Both the position numbers and the translations under genes were made by a program. The notes beneath the pieces were generated by a model. The model searched no databases. It saw only the letters and a list, made by a program, of their open reading frames with translations, and was not told the origin of the DNA. This document shows, piece by piece, positions 6,803-14,587 of a stretch of DNA of 64,000 bases; within the stretch, counting starts at the first letter, position 1; every line of letters begins with the position of its first letter. Source of the stretch: Phenylobacterium sp. (GTDB lineage: Bacteria; Pseudomonadota; Alphaproteobacteria; Caulobacterales; Caulobacteraceae); the NCBI RefSeq assembly GCF_004299445.1, contig NZ_SCTC01000004.1, positions 1 through 64,000 on the forward strand, given 5' to 3'.

Positions 6803-8065
6803 CTAGGCCGCGCCGCCCTTGTCGCGGCGTTCGGCGTAGATGATCAGCGGCTGGGCGCGGCCCTCGATGACCTCCTGGTTCACCACCACCTCTTCGACGC
6901 CGTCGTAGGTGGGCAGCTCGTACATGGTGTCGAGCAGCACGCCCTCCAGGATCGAGCGCAGGCCGCGGGCGCCGGTCTTGCGCTGGATGGCCTTGCGGGC
7001 CACCGCGTTCAGCGCGTCGTCGGTGAAGGTGAGGCCCACGTTCTCCATCTCGAAGAGCCGGACGTACTGCTTCACGAAGGCGTTCTTGGGCTCGGTGAGG
7101 ATCTTCACCAGGGCCTTCTCGTCCAGGTCGTCCAGGGTGGCGATCACCGGCAGACGGCCGATGAACTCGGGGATCAGGCCGAAGCGGAGCAGGTCATCGG
7201 GCTCCACCTGACGGAAGATCTCGCCCGTCCGGCGAGCGTCCGGGTCGGAGACCTTGGCGCCGAAGCCCACGGACGTGCCCTGGCCGCGCGCCGAGATGAT
7301 CTTCTCCAGTCCCGCGAACGCGCCGCCGCAGATGAAGAGGATGTTGGTGGTGTCGACCTGCAGGAACTCCTGCTGCGGATGCTTGCGCCCGCCCTGCGGC
7401 GGCACGGAGGCGACGGTGCCTTCCATGATCTTCAGCAGCGCCTGCTGGACGCCCTCGCCCGACACATCGCGAGTGATGGACGGGTTGTCCGACTTGCGGC
7501 TGATCTTGTCGACTTCGTCGATGTAGACGATGCCGCGCTGGGCCCGCTCGACATTGTAGTCGGCCGACTGGAGCAGCTTGAGGATGATGTTCTCGACGTC
7601 CTCGCCGACATAACCGGCTTCGGTGAGCGTCGTCGCATCGGCGACGGTGAACGGCACGTCGATGATTCGGGCCAGCGTCTGGGCCAGCAGCGTCTTGCCG
7701 GTGCCGGTAGGGCCGATCAGCAGGATGTTGGCCTTGCCCAGTTCGACGTCGTTGTTCTTCGTCGCGTGGTTCAGCCGCTTGTAGTGGTTGTGGACCGCAA
7801 CCGAGAGGACCTTCTTGGCGTGGTCCTGGCCGATCACGTAATCGTCGAGGACCTCGCGGATCTCCTTGGGAGTCGGCACGCCGTCCTTGGACTTCACGAA
7901 GGAGATCTTGTGCTCCTCGCGGATGATGTCCATGCACAGTTCCACGCATTCATCGCAGATGAACACGGTCGGACCCGCAATCAGCTTGCGGACTTCGTGC
8001 TGGCTCTTGCCGCAGAAAGAGCAATACAGGGTGCTCTTCGAATCTCCGCTGGCGGCCTTGGTCAT
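6803..8065 (-). CDS. clpX: ATP-dependent Clp protease ATP-binding subunit ClpX
   Basis: ClpX is the AAA+ unfoldase that selects and threads substrates into ClpP. At 420 residues it is full length. A four-cysteine zinc-binding domain (C15, C18, C37, C40) is followed by Walker A GPTGTGKT near residue 118, the pore loop GYVG, Walker [10 protein letters not shown] and the [11 protein letters not shown] loop. [10 protein letters not shown] and the sensor-2 region [10 protein letters not shown] come later. In Caulobacter, ClpXP degrades CtrA and other cell-cycle proteins. The Clp locus here is split: cicA, on the opposite strand, and a glycosyltransferase gene separate clpX from clpP. A strong terminator follows. 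Confidence 0.98.
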   Translation of the reverse strand: MTKAASGDSKSTLYCSFCGKSQHEVRKLIAGPTVFICDECVELCMDIIREEHKISFVKSKDGVPTPKEIREVLDDYVIGQDHAKKVLSVAVHNHYKRLNHATKNNDVELGKANILLIGPTGTGKTLLAQTLARIIDVPFTVADATTLTEAGYVGEDVENIILKLLQSADYNVERAQRGIVYIDEVDKISRKSDNPSITRDVSGEGVQQALLKIMEGTVASVPPQGGRKHPQQEFLQVDTTNILFICGGAFAGLEKIISARGQGTSVGFGAKVSDPDARRTGEIFRQVEPDDLLRFGLIPEFIGRLPVIATLDDLDEKALVKILTEPKNAFVKQYVRLFEMENVGLTFTDDALNAVARKAIQRKTGARGLRSILEGVLLDTMYELPTYDGVEEVVVNQEVIEGRAQPLIIYAERRDKGGAA

Positions 8066-8287
8066 GGTCTCATCTCACTCTTTCGACGAGGCGGGCCGGT
8101 GTTCTGGATCGCCTCGACCCGGGCATGTGGCGCCCTAGCCTTGCAGGATACGCGCCGCGGGTTGTCCAAGTCTTGACATTCCCCGATCCGCGCCGGGATC
8201 ACAAGCCTTCGCTCACCGGAGCGACAATGTGTGGCGCGGAGCCGGAACCTTGGGCGCCTCGCCTTACCAAATGGGAAACACGCCGAA

Positions 8288-8929
8288 ATGGCACAAGAGC
8301 GTGACGTCGACGACACGGACATTCCGGACGGTCCCGAACGGCCCATCGTCGCCTTCGATTTCGATGGCACCCTTACAGTGCGCGACAGCTACACGGCGTT
8401 CCTCAAATGGCGGACGCCAGCTGTAAAATGGTGGCTGGGCCTGCTGCGACTGATCCCCGCGAGCGTCCGCTACCTGGTCGACCACGATCGTGGGCGTATC
8501 AAGGCGGCGGCCACGAGGATCTACCTGGGCGGCGTGTCGCGCGCCCAGCTGGAGACCGACGCGCGCCGATTCGCCGAACTTTCGCGCAGCCTGCTGCGGC
8601 CCGACGCCGTGATCGCCTGGAAGCGGTGGCGCAAGGAGCGGGTGCGGCTGATCATCGTCACCGCGTCGCCCGACATCGTGGTGGCGCCGTTCGCCCGGGG
8701 CCTGGGCGCCGACGACCTCCTGGGCACCCAGCTGGCGTTCGACGATCGCGACCGGGTGACCGGAGTCTTCGCCTCTCCCAACTGCCGGGCGGATGAGAAG
8801 GTGGCGCGGATTCGCGCGGCCTATGGCGATCTGCGGGTGCGGGCCGCCTATGGCGACACCTCGGGCGACACCGAGATGCTGGCGATGGCCGACGAGCCCT
8901 ACTATCGCGTGTTCACCGGCCGGCCCTGA
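8288..8929 (+). CDS. cicA: HAD-superfamily phosphatase, CicA-like
   Basis: This 213-residue HAD-IB hydrolase has motif I VAFDFDGTLTVRDSY (nucleophile Asp, residues 21-35), motif II in RLIIVTASPD, and motif III/IV in AAYGDTSGDTEMLAMAD. Its length and its location between clpX and clpP match CicA of Caulobacter crescentus, a HAD-family protein encoded between those genes whose dosage affects growth and morphology. The symbol rests on that context plus the family. The start chosen is the ATG at 8288, 16 codons before the conserved Asp region; a GTG further upstream at 8231 is open. The substrate is unknown; homologues act on phosphoserine-like or lipid phosphates. Confidence 0.85.
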   Translation: MAQERDVDDTDIPDGPERPIVAFDFDGTLTVRDSYTAFLKWRTPAVKWWLGLLRLIPASVRYLVDHDRGRIKAAATRIYLGGVSRAQLETDARRFAELSRSLLRPDAVIAWKRWRKERVRLIIVTASPDIVVAPFARGLGADDLLGTQLAFDDRDRVTGVFASPNCRADEKVARIRAAYGDLRVRAAYGDTSGDTEMLAMADEPYYRVFTGRP

Positions 8930-8953
8930 CGGAGACGCGGCCTTGAAGGCCGC

Positions 8954-9895
8954 TCAGGGCGGGCCGGCGATCGCGGCCCAGGCCGCCGCAAGGTCCGCCT
9001 CGAACGCAGCCCGGCTGAAGGCCGACGCGGTCGCCTGACCCGCCGCCCGCCGGGTCTCGAACGTCTCGCCGGCCCTCAGCTCGTCAATCCGGCGGGCCAG
9101 GGTCTCGGCGACATCCAGGTGACCATCGTCATCGAACCAGTCGCCATTCTCCGGCGTGGCGTACTCGCGCCCGCCCCCGCCGTGGAAGCCGACCACCAGG
9201 GCGCGGGTCGCCATCGCCTCGAGCGGCGGCAGGCCCAGTCCCTCCAGCAGGCCGGTGGCCAGGAAGATCTCGCTGCCGGCCATGACCCGGGCGACCTCGG
9301 CGCGCGGCAGGCCCTTGATCTCGATCCACGGGATCCCGGCGAGATCGGGACGCCGGGACCGCAGCGCGCCGCGGATCAGACGCCACTCCTGTGGGCGTCG
9401 ATTGGGGATCATGGCGATTCGCAGCTCACGCGGCCCGCCCGCTGCGGCGGCAAAGACCGGATCGAGCGCCGGACGCACCACATGGGCCGGACGGTCCCAG
9501 CCCATCTGCATCAACATTCCGGCTGCGAAATGGCTGGGCAGGATCATCGCCTCGGCCCCCCAGCGACGCATGGCGTCCAGATCGGAGAAGGCCATGAAGC
9601 TGTAGTACGGGCCCTGGTTGTGAATGAGTTTGCGGGCCGGCGTGGACATCACCGCCTGGGCCCCGGCGCCGAACATCTCGCCCACGACGACGACGTCCTC
9701 CGAAGTCAGCCCATCGACCCCGGCCTGCCAGGGCGCGTCATAGCCTGCCGGAAACGTCTCGGGTGGCGTCCCGTCCGTCCGGACGAACAGGAAGCGGGCG
9801 TCGTAGCCCCGCACGCGCAGCGCCGCGACGTGATCCAGGTTGACCAGCTGTCCGCCCGTCCGGTGCACGCCCTGGGTGACGTAGAATATCCGCAA
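8954..9895 (-). CDS. Glycosyltransferase family 1/4-like protein
   Basis: This protein of about 313 residues looks like a GT-B glycosyltransferase. An N-terminal domain starts RIFYVTQGVHRTGGQL, the middle has AEAMILPSHFAAGMLMQMG, and a C-terminal donor-binding domain contains SEIFLATGLLEGLGLPPLEA, with the E-x(7)-E nucleotide-sugar motif. Donor and acceptor are unknown. The start is uncertain: I placed it at the TTG at 9893-9895, directly before the conserved beta strand, because the extra codons up to 9943 overlap the clpP terminator. The gene lies between cicA and clpP, where Caulobacter crescentus has no such gene as far as I recall. Confidence 0.85.
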   Translation of the reverse strand: MRIFYVTQGVHRTGGQLVNLDHVAALRVRGYDARFLFVRTDGTPPETFPAGYDAPWQAGVDGLTSEDVVVVGEMFGAGAQAVMSTPARKLIHNQGPYYSFMAFSDLDAMRRWGAEAMILPSHFAAGMLMQMGWDRPAHVVRPALDPVFAAAAGGPRELRIAMIPNRRPQEWRLIRGALRSRRPDLAGIPWIEIKGLPRAEVARVMAGSEIFLATGLLEGLGLPPLEAMATRALVVGFHGGGGREYATPENGDWFDDDGHLDVAETLARRIDELRAGETFETRRAAGQATASAFSRAAFEADLAAAWAAIAGPP

Positions 9896-9946
9896 GCCCC
9901 GACCCCATACTCCCCGGGCCGAACGTGAAACGATCCGGCGCAAACG

Positions 9947-9974
9947 AAAAGGGCGCCGGCTCTCGCCGACGCCC
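9947..9974 (-). terminator. Rho-independent terminator of clpP
   Basis: There is a 10-bp stem (GGGCGCCGGC at 9951-9960 pairing with 9965-9974, one G-T pair) and a four-base loop. On the minus strand it is followed by TTTTCGTTTG. It sits 26 bases beyond the clpP stop. Confidence 0.85.
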
Positions 9975-10000
9975 TGAATTCGCGGATGCGAAACCTGTGA

Positions 10001-10621
10001 CTATTCGTCGTCGCCGTCGCGCTTTTCCCAGACGTGGTCCACCAGGCCCCAGTCGCGGGCCTCGGCGGCGGTCATGAAGTGGTCGCGGTCGAGGGTCTCT
10101 TCGACCACTTCGATCGGCTGGCCGGTGTGCTTGGCGTAGATCTCGTTGAGCCGGCGCTTGGTCTTCAGGATGTCCTCGGCGTGGCGACGGATGTCCTGCG
10201 CCTTGCCCGAGTAACCGCCCGAGGGCTGGTGAACCATGATGCGGCTGTTCGGCAGGGCGATGCGCTGGCCCTTCTCGCCCGCCATCAACAGGAACGAGCC
10301 CATCGAGGCCGCCATGCCCAGGCAGAGCGTGATCACCGGGCTCTTGATGTATTGCATGGTGTCGTAGATCGCGAGGCCCGACGTCACCACGCCGCCCGGC
10401 GAGTTGATGTACATCTGGATCTCTTTCTTGGGGTTCTCGGCCTCGAGGTGCAGCAGCTGGGCGCAGATCAGGCTGGCCATGCCGTCTTCGACGGGACCGG
10501 CCAGGAAGATGATCCGGTCCTTCAGCAGGCGCGAGAAGATATCGTAGGCGCGCTCGCCACGGCTCGTCTGCTCGACGACCATCGGCACGAGGCCAAGGGC
10601 GGTGGTCACGGGATCGCGCAT
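10001..10621 (-). CDS. clpP: ATP-dependent Clp protease proteolytic subunit
   Basis: ClpP is the serine peptidase that forms the two-ring chamber used by ClpX and ClpA. The 206 residues carry the catalytic triad: S106 in [13 protein letters not shown]131 in IMVHQPSGG and D180 in TLDRDHFM. The N-terminal axial-loop region (residues 1-20) and ERIIFL-like strand ([10 protein letters not shown]) are normal. The ATG is at 10619-10621 with AAAGAGGA a few bases upstream. A good promoter candidate lies about 50 bases before the start, and a terminator follows the gene, so it is probably monocistronic. Confidence 0.98.
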   Translation of the reverse strand: MRDPVTTALGLVPMVVEQTSRGERAYDIFSRLLKDRIIFLAGPVEDGMASLICAQLLHLEAENPKKEIQMYINSPGGVVTSGLAIYDTMQYIKSPVITLCLGMAASMGSFLLMAGEKGQRIALPNSRIMVHQPSGGYSGKAQDIRRHAEDILKTKRRLNEIYAKHTGQPIEVVEETLDRDHFMTAAEARDWGLVDHVWEKRDGDDE

Positions 10622-10671
10622 GGGAAGTCCTCTTTCGTGGCGGGCGACAACAGGCCCGCGCTCTCCCTCCC

Positions 10672-10700
10672 GATATCGCGTGCCCCGCGCCCCGGCGCAA
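10672..10700 (-). promoter_or_regulatory. Candidate clpP promoter
   Basis: On the minus strand, TTGCGC (10700-10695), a 17-base spacer and GATATC (10677-10672) fit a housekeeping promoter about 50 bases before the clpP ATG. The match is by eye and moderate. Confidence 0.35.
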
Positions 10701-10743
10701 GGCGGCAGGGTGGCGCTCCCGCCAGGAACACCACCCGAACCGA

Positions 10744-10884
10744 TCAGGCGACCACGACGGCGCGGCGGCGCAGAGCCGCCCCGACGCCCGCAAAGCCCAG
10801 GATCTGGACCATCGCGCCCATCGCCGTCGCCGATAGAGAGAGCAGCCTCTTCGCGCCGACGGCCTTCGTGTCGGTGACGAGCAT
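10744..10884 (-). pseudogene. Possible remnant of a PEP-CTERM protein
   Basis: A 46-codon open frame begins at the ATG at 10882-10884. Its last 25 residues ([20 protein letters not shown] and a few more) look like the membrane helix and arginine cluster of a PEP-CTERM sorting tail. The expected Pro-Glu-Pro is missing, and there is no exported domain in front. It could be a degraded tail of a lost exported protein, or a chance open frame in high-GC DNA. Nothing else is seen in the 279 bases between clpP and the DsbA-like gene apart from the clpP promoter. Confidence 0.3.
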
Positions 10885-10900
10885 ATCGTTCGCTGCGAAC

Positions 10901-11539
10901 CTAGGCGGCGATGCCCGATATCCAGTCGCGCAGCACCGCCAGCACCTGCTCGGGCGGGGCATAGCCGCGGGTCACGACGCCGTAGACGCCTTGATCGTTG
11001 GGACCGCCCACCAGGGTCGGAAAGCCCGTGACCCCGGCGCGTTGGGACATGGCGTAGTCGCGCCAGGTCTCGCTCTTGGCCTCTTCGGTGGACCAAGCCG
11101 CCAGGAACGCTGCGCGGTCCAGCCCGAACTCGGCGGCCAGGTCAGCCAGCACCTCGCCCGAGGTCACGTCGCGGTTCTCGGCGTAGAACGCGCGCTGGGC
11201 GGCGGCCAGGTAGCGAAGGGCCAGTTCCTCGCCCTCGCGGCGGACCACGACCACGGCGCGGGCGGCCGGGTCGGTGTCGTAGATGAAGCCCTCGCGCTGG
11301 AGGACCGCCGCATCGAACGGCAGGCCCGAGGCCTCGTGGACGTGATACCAGTGCCCGGCGATCTCGGTCTTGGCCTTGTCGGTCATCGGCTTGTCGGTTC
11401 CCGGGCGCAGGCCGCCCATCACCACGCGGATCGGCAGAGCGCGGCCGTAGGCCTGACGCACCTGCTCGATGACCGGCGAGAAGCCGTAGCACCACGAGCA
11501 CATCGGGTCGGCGAAGTAGATGAGGTGGGGTTCGACCAT
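10901..11539 (-). CDS. DsbA-family (FrnE-like) thiol oxidoreductase
   Basis: This 212-residue protein has a thioredoxin fold with inserted helical domain. The N-terminus [19 protein letters not shown] carries the CxxC active site as C-S-W-C. The cis-proline region is [11 protein letters not shown] near residue 170. There is no signal peptide, so it is cytoplasmic like FrnE-type proteins and 2-hydroxychromene-2-carboxylate isomerase relatives, not a periplasmic DsbA. I chose the ATG at 11537-11539 because GGAGG sits 6-7 bases upstream. It is divergent from the nitrile hydratase operon with about 92 bases between starts. Confidence 0.88.
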   Translation of the reverse strand: MVEPHLIYFADPMCSWCYGFSPVIEQVRQAYGRALPIRVVMGGLRPGTDKPMTDKAKTEIAGHWYHVHEASGLPFDAAVLQREGFIYDTDPAARAVVVVRREGEELALRYLAAAQRAFYAENRDVTSGEVLADLAAEFGLDRAAFLAAWSTEEAKSETWRDYAMSQRAGVTGFPTLVGGPNDQGVYGVVTRGYAPPEQVLAVLRDWISGIAA

Positions 11540-11631
11540 GCACGCCTCCTGCCCGGCCAGCATTGCAGCGGATCGCATCGGGGTCACGCGCGGTCTTCAC
11601 CCCAGCGCCGGGTTGGGCCACCTTGTCGGTC

Positions 11632-12243
11632 ATGGCGCACGATCATCACGACCACGACCACGACCATGAGCAGGAGCCGCCCTCGGACATCGCGCTGCGG
11701 GTGAAGGCGCTGGAGTCCCTCCTGATCGAGAAGGGGCTTGTCGACCCGGCGGCGCTGGATGCGATCGTCGATCACTACGAGCACAAGGTGGGCCCGCGAA
11801 ACGGCGCCCGGGTGGTCGCCAAGGCCTGGAGCGACCAGGCCTACCTGGAACGGCTGCGCGCCGACGCCACCGCAGCCATCGCCGAGCTCGGATTCACCGG
11901 CCGGCAGGGCGAGCACATGATCGCGGTCGAGAACACGCCGACAACCCACAACCTCGTCGTCTGCACCCTGTGCTCCTGCTACCCGTGGCCAGTGCTGGGG
12001 CTGCCGCCGGTCTGGTACAAGTCGGCGCCCTACCGCGCGCGCGCCGTCATCGATCCGCGCGGCGTGCTGGCGGACTTCGGGACCGAACTGCCTGACGACG
12101 TCGAGGTCAGCGTCTGGGATTCCACCGCCGAGGTCCGCTACCTGGTGATCCCCGAGCGGCCGGCCGGGACCGAGGGGCTGTCGGAGGCCGAGCTCGCCGA
12201 CCTGGTGACCCGCGACGGCATGATCGGGACGGCGCGGCTGTGA
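11632..12243 (+). CDS. nthA: Nitrile hydratase alpha subunit (cobalt type)
   Basis: The alpha subunit of nitrile hydratase holds the metal centre that hydrates nitriles to amides. The 203 residues include the metal-binding claw VCTLCSC (C111, C114, S115, C116). Thr in the third position indicates the non-corrin cobalt type rather than the iron type (VCSLCSC). The downstream P14K-like accessory protein fits the cobalt type too. Further conserved blocks are AENTPT-like [15 protein letters not shown] and [18 protein letters not shown]. The first 13 residues are rich in His and Asp ([11 protein letters not shown]), a possible metal-binding tail. The stop overlaps the beta gene start as GTGA. Confidence 0.95.
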   Translation: MAHDHHDHDHDHEQEPPSDIALRVKALESLLIEKGLVDPAALDAIVDHYEHKVGPRNGARVVAKAWSDQAYLERLRADATAAIAELGFTGRQGEHMIAVENTPTTHNLVVCTLCSCYPWPVLGLPPVWYKSAPYRARAVIDPRGVLADFGTELPDDVEVSVWDSTAEVRYLVIPERPAGTEGLSEAELADLVTRDGMIGTARL

Positions 12244-12890
12244 ACGGCGTGCACGACATGGGCGGGATGCACGGCATGGGTCCCATCACGCCCGAGCCCG
12301 AGGGGATCGCCTTCCATCATGCCTGGGAGGGGCGCGTCCACGCTCTGAACCTCGCCTCGCCGACCCGCGGCAACATCGACGCCGGACGGCACAAGATCGA
12401 ACGGATGCCTCCGGCCGACTACCTGCGCATGAGCTACTACGAGAAGTGGCTGGCCCGGGTGGAGCAGTTGCTGCTGGAAGCGGGCTACATCACCGCAGAC
12501 GAGCTGGCGTCGGGCCGCGCGGCGCCGGGCGCGCCGAAGTCGACGCCGTTCCGGCCGGCCGCCAGCGTCCACGCCGCTCTCACCAGCCCCTATTCGTACG
12601 TTCGCGACGTGCCGCCCGCGGCGTTCGCCGTGGGCGACCGTGTCCGCGCCAGGGTGATGAACCCGCCCGGCCACACCCGCCTGCCCCGGTACGTGCGCGG
12701 CCGCGTCGGCGTGATCGACCGGCTGCATGGCGGCCACGTCTTCCCCGATCGCCACGCCCACGGCCACGGAGAGGATCCGCACCACCTCTATTGCGTCCGG
12801 TTCGAGGCGCGCGAGCTGTGGGGCCCCGAGGCTCCGGCCCGCGACAGCGTCCGGCTCGATCTGTGGGAGCCCTACCTTGAGCGCGCCTGA
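12240..12890 (+). CDS. nthB: Nitrile hydratase beta subunit
   Basis: This 216-residue beta subunit forms the heterodimer with the alpha chain and shapes the active-site channel. Its N-terminus [13 protein letters not shown] is the family signature. [12 protein letters not shown] and [15 protein letters not shown] follow in the helical N-terminal domain. The C-terminal SH3-like domain has [20 protein letters not shown] and [14 protein letters not shown]. The start is a GTG at 12240 overlapping the alpha stop (GTGA), and the gene overlaps the accessory gene by 14 bases, so the three subunits are translationally coupled. Confidence 0.95.
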   Translation: MNGVHDMGGMHGMGPITPEPEGIAFHHAWEGRVHALNLASPTRGNIDAGRHKIERMPPADYLRMSYYEKWLARVEQLLLEAGYITADELASGRAAPGAPKSTPFRPAASVHAALTSPYSYVRDVPPAAFAVGDRVRARVMNPPGHTRLPRYVRGRVGVIDRLHGGHVFPDRHAHGHGEDPHHLYCVRFEARELWGPEAPARDSVRLDLWEPYLERA

Positions 12891-13212
12891 CGTCCTGAAC
12901 CTTCCGCGGCTGCCGCGCGACGCCGAGGGGCCGGTCTTCGCCGAGCCCTGGCAGGCGCAGGCCTTCGCCCTGACCCTGAAACTGCATGAGGGCGGCGCCT
13001 TCACCTGGACGGAATGGGCCGACGCGCTGTCGACGGAGCTCAAGCGCGATCCCGAGGACGACGGCTCACGCTACTACGAACACTGGGTCGCGGCGCTGGA
13101 GGGTCTGGTGACAGGGCGCAAGCTGGCCGCCACCGATGAGCTCATCTCGCGCAAGGCGGCTTGGAAGAACGCCTACCTGCACACGCCGCACGGTCGCCCC
13201 GTCGAATTGTGA
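12877..13212 (+). CDS. Nitrile hydratase accessory protein (P14K-like activator)
   Basis: This 111-residue protein is related to the N-terminal half of nitrile hydratase beta subunits. The blocks PVFAEPWQAQAFALTLKLHE, FTWTEWADALSTEL and YYEHWVAALEGLV are the accessory-protein pattern. In cobalt-type enzymes such a protein binds apo-alpha and delivers cobalt by subunit swapping with beta. The start is probably the TTG at 12877-12879, inside the end of the beta gene. Earlier in-frame starts are open but would overlap the beta gene by more than 150 bases. It completes the alpha-beta-activator operon. Confidence 0.9.
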   Translation: MSAPDVLNLPRLPRDAEGPVFAEPWQAQAFALTLKLHEGGAFTWTEWADALSTELKRDPEDDGSRYYEHWVAALEGLVTGRKLAATDELISRKAAWKNAYLHTPHGRPVEL

Positions 13213-13277
13213 CCGGATCTGGCGGGCCTCGGGAACCTTCACCGTACTGACGCGCTGAGCGGGTGCGGGAGGCCGAC

Positions 13278-13490
13278 ATGGTGCAGTACGCTGTGGCGCA
13301 GAAGGACCGGGACTGGACCGTCTTCAGGGACGGACAGCCTCTCGCCGGCGACCTCTCAAGGTCTGCCGCGGTGCAGATGGCCAAGGACCTGGCCTTCGAG
13401 GCCGAGGCGCGTGGCGAGGCCGTCGAGCTGTTGATCCAGGGCTACTACGGCGAATTGAGCCGGCGCGTGACCGGCTCGACCGGGGATTAG
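13278..13490 (+). CDS. Small hypothetical protein (DUF2188-like)
   Basis: This 70-residue cytoplasmic protein has the layout of DUF2188 proteins: YAVAQKDRDWTVFRDGQPL, then SRSAAVQMAKDLAFEAEARG, then a short strand (AVELLIQGYYGEL). The ATG at 13278 follows GGGAGG by about 6 bases. The assignment is by pattern and tentative; the function is unknown. It follows the nitrile hydratase operon by 65 bases and may have its own promoter. Its stop overlaps the convergent DUF6481-like gene by 4 bases. Confidence 0.75.
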   Translation: MVQYAVAQKDRDWTVFRDGQPLAGDLSRSAAVQMAKDLAFEAEARGEAVELLIQGYYGELSRRVTGSTGD

Positions 13491-13834
13491 CCGGTCCGCC
13501 GCATCTGGGCCTTCATCTCACGCTTGAGGCGAGCAGCTTCCTTCTCGGCGGCCTTGCGGGCCTTGCGCTCTTCGCGCTTCAGCTGAAGCATCAGCTCTTC
13601 GTCGTTCTCGATTGCGAGGCGGCGCTCTTCCTCGGCCTTCTCCTTGGCGAGGCGGGCGGCTTCCTTCTCGGCGGCGCGCTTCGCACGCACTTCCTCGAGT
13701 TCGCGGGCCTTTTTCTGGGCGGTGGTTTCGAATGCGCCTTCTGCGGCGGGCACCGCGGGCTTCGGCTTGAACTTCGCCAGGAGGGCTTTCCGGGCCTCGG
13801 CCTGAGCGGCGAGGCGATCGGAGAAGCCAGGCAT
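13487..13834 (-). CDS. DUF6481-like basic coiled-coil protein
   Basis: This 115-residue, highly charged protein starts MPGFSDRLAAQAEARKALLA and continues as an almost uninterrupted Lys/Arg/Glu/Ala helix to the C-terminus (EAARLKREMKAQMRRTG). The N-terminal F-x-D-R and ARKALL-x-KF pattern fits DUF6481. A long single helix or coiled coil with nucleic-acid affinity is plausible, but the function is unknown. The ATG at 13832-13834 is preferred over upstream in-frame codons. It lies beyond the ndk terminator on the same strand. Confidence 0.8.
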   Translation of the reverse strand: MPGFSDRLAAQAEARKALLAKFKPKPAVPAAEGAFETTAQKKARELEEVRAKRAAEKEAARLAKEKAEEERRLAIENDEELMLQLKREERKARKAAEKEAARLKREMKAQMRRTG

Positions 13835-13870
13835 GACCTTGGATTCTCTCATGTTCACTTGTGCAAAGGT

Positions 13871-13906
13871 GGAAACGAACAACTCCGCGGAGCGATCCCC
13901 GCGGAG
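13871..13906 (-). terminator. Probable terminator of ndk
   Basis: CTCCGCGG at 13883-13890 pairs perfectly with 13899-13906 across an eight-base loop. On the minus strand the stem is followed by TTGTTCGTTTCC. It begins 21 bases beyond the ndk stop. Confidence 0.7.
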
Positions 13907-13927
13907 CCTGACGATGCGCCCTGAGGC

Positions 13928-14347
13928 TCAGCCGACGATATCGGCGTCCGTGAAGAACTGGGCGATCTCGATCTTGGCGTTCTCGATGCTGTCCGAGCCG
14001 TGCACCGAGTTCTCGCCGACGCTCTCGGCGTACAGCTTGCGGATCGTGCCGTCGGCGGCCTGGGCCGGGTTGGTCGCGCCCATGACTTCGCGGTAGCGGG
14101 CCACGGCGTTCTCGCCTTCCAGCACCTGCACGACCACCGGGGCGGAGGTCATGAACTCGACCAGTTCGCCGTAGAACGGGCGCTCGGCGTGAACCTCGTA
14201 GAACTTCTTCGCCTGGGCCTCGGTCATCTTGATGCGACGCTGGGCCACGATGCGCAGGCCGGCATCCTCGATCACCGCGTTGACCTTGCCGGTCAGGTTA
14301 CGACGCGTGGCGTCCGGCTTGATGATCGAGAAGGTGCGTTCGGTCAT
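13928..14347 (-). CDS. ndk: Nucleoside diphosphate kinase
   Basis: Ndk transfers the gamma phosphate of ATP to nucleoside diphosphates through a phosphohistidine intermediate. The 139-residue length is standard. The active-site histidine is H116 in ENSVHGSDS. The N-terminus [15 protein letters not shown] and the [18 protein letters not shown] block are invariant family features. The ATG at 14345-14347 has GGAG 6 bases upstream. A promoter candidate lies about 70-100 bases before it and a hairpin terminator follows, so it is probably transcribed alone. Confidence 0.98.
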   Translation of the reverse strand: MTERTFSIIKPDATRRNLTGKVNAVIEDAGLRIVAQRRIKMTEAQAKKFYEVHAERPFYGELVEFMTSAPVVVQVLEGENAVARYREVMGATNPAQAADGTIRKLYAESVGENSVHGSDSIENAKIEIAQFFTDADIVG

Positions 14348-14415
14348 GGGCTCCGTTGGGGCTCTGATGGAAATGGGGAGGTGCGCAAGGGCGGACCCTT
14401 CGCGCGTCGGCGCGG

Positions 14416-14445
14416 TCTATATCGCCAACCGCCGTCGCGGATCAA
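14416..14445 (-). promoter_or_regulatory. Candidate ndk promoter
   Basis: On the minus strand, TTGATC (14445-14440), an 18-base spacer and TATAGA (14421-14416) match a sigma-70 type promoter. It lies about 70 bases before the ndk start. Confidence 0.45.
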
Positions 14446-14538
14446 CCCGCTAGAGCCGGCCTGCACAGGCTCGCGACGTTTCGCCCCGTGCTTCCCGGCG
14501 CCGAACCGGGCCGATTTCCGCCGATGCGCGGCCCGCCC

Positions 14539-14566
14539 ATGACGCAGCGCACCATGTCTGCTAGAC
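14539..14566 (+). promoter_or_regulatory. Candidate promoter of the ABC-F gene
   Basis: ATGACGC (14539-14545), 14 bases, then GCTAGAC (14560-14566) closely follows the Caulobacter housekeeping consensus TTGACGS-N10-14-GCTANAWC. The ABC-F ATG is 21 bases beyond. Confidence 0.5.
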
Positions 14567-14587
14567 GCGGCGCCCACGGATCCTCCC

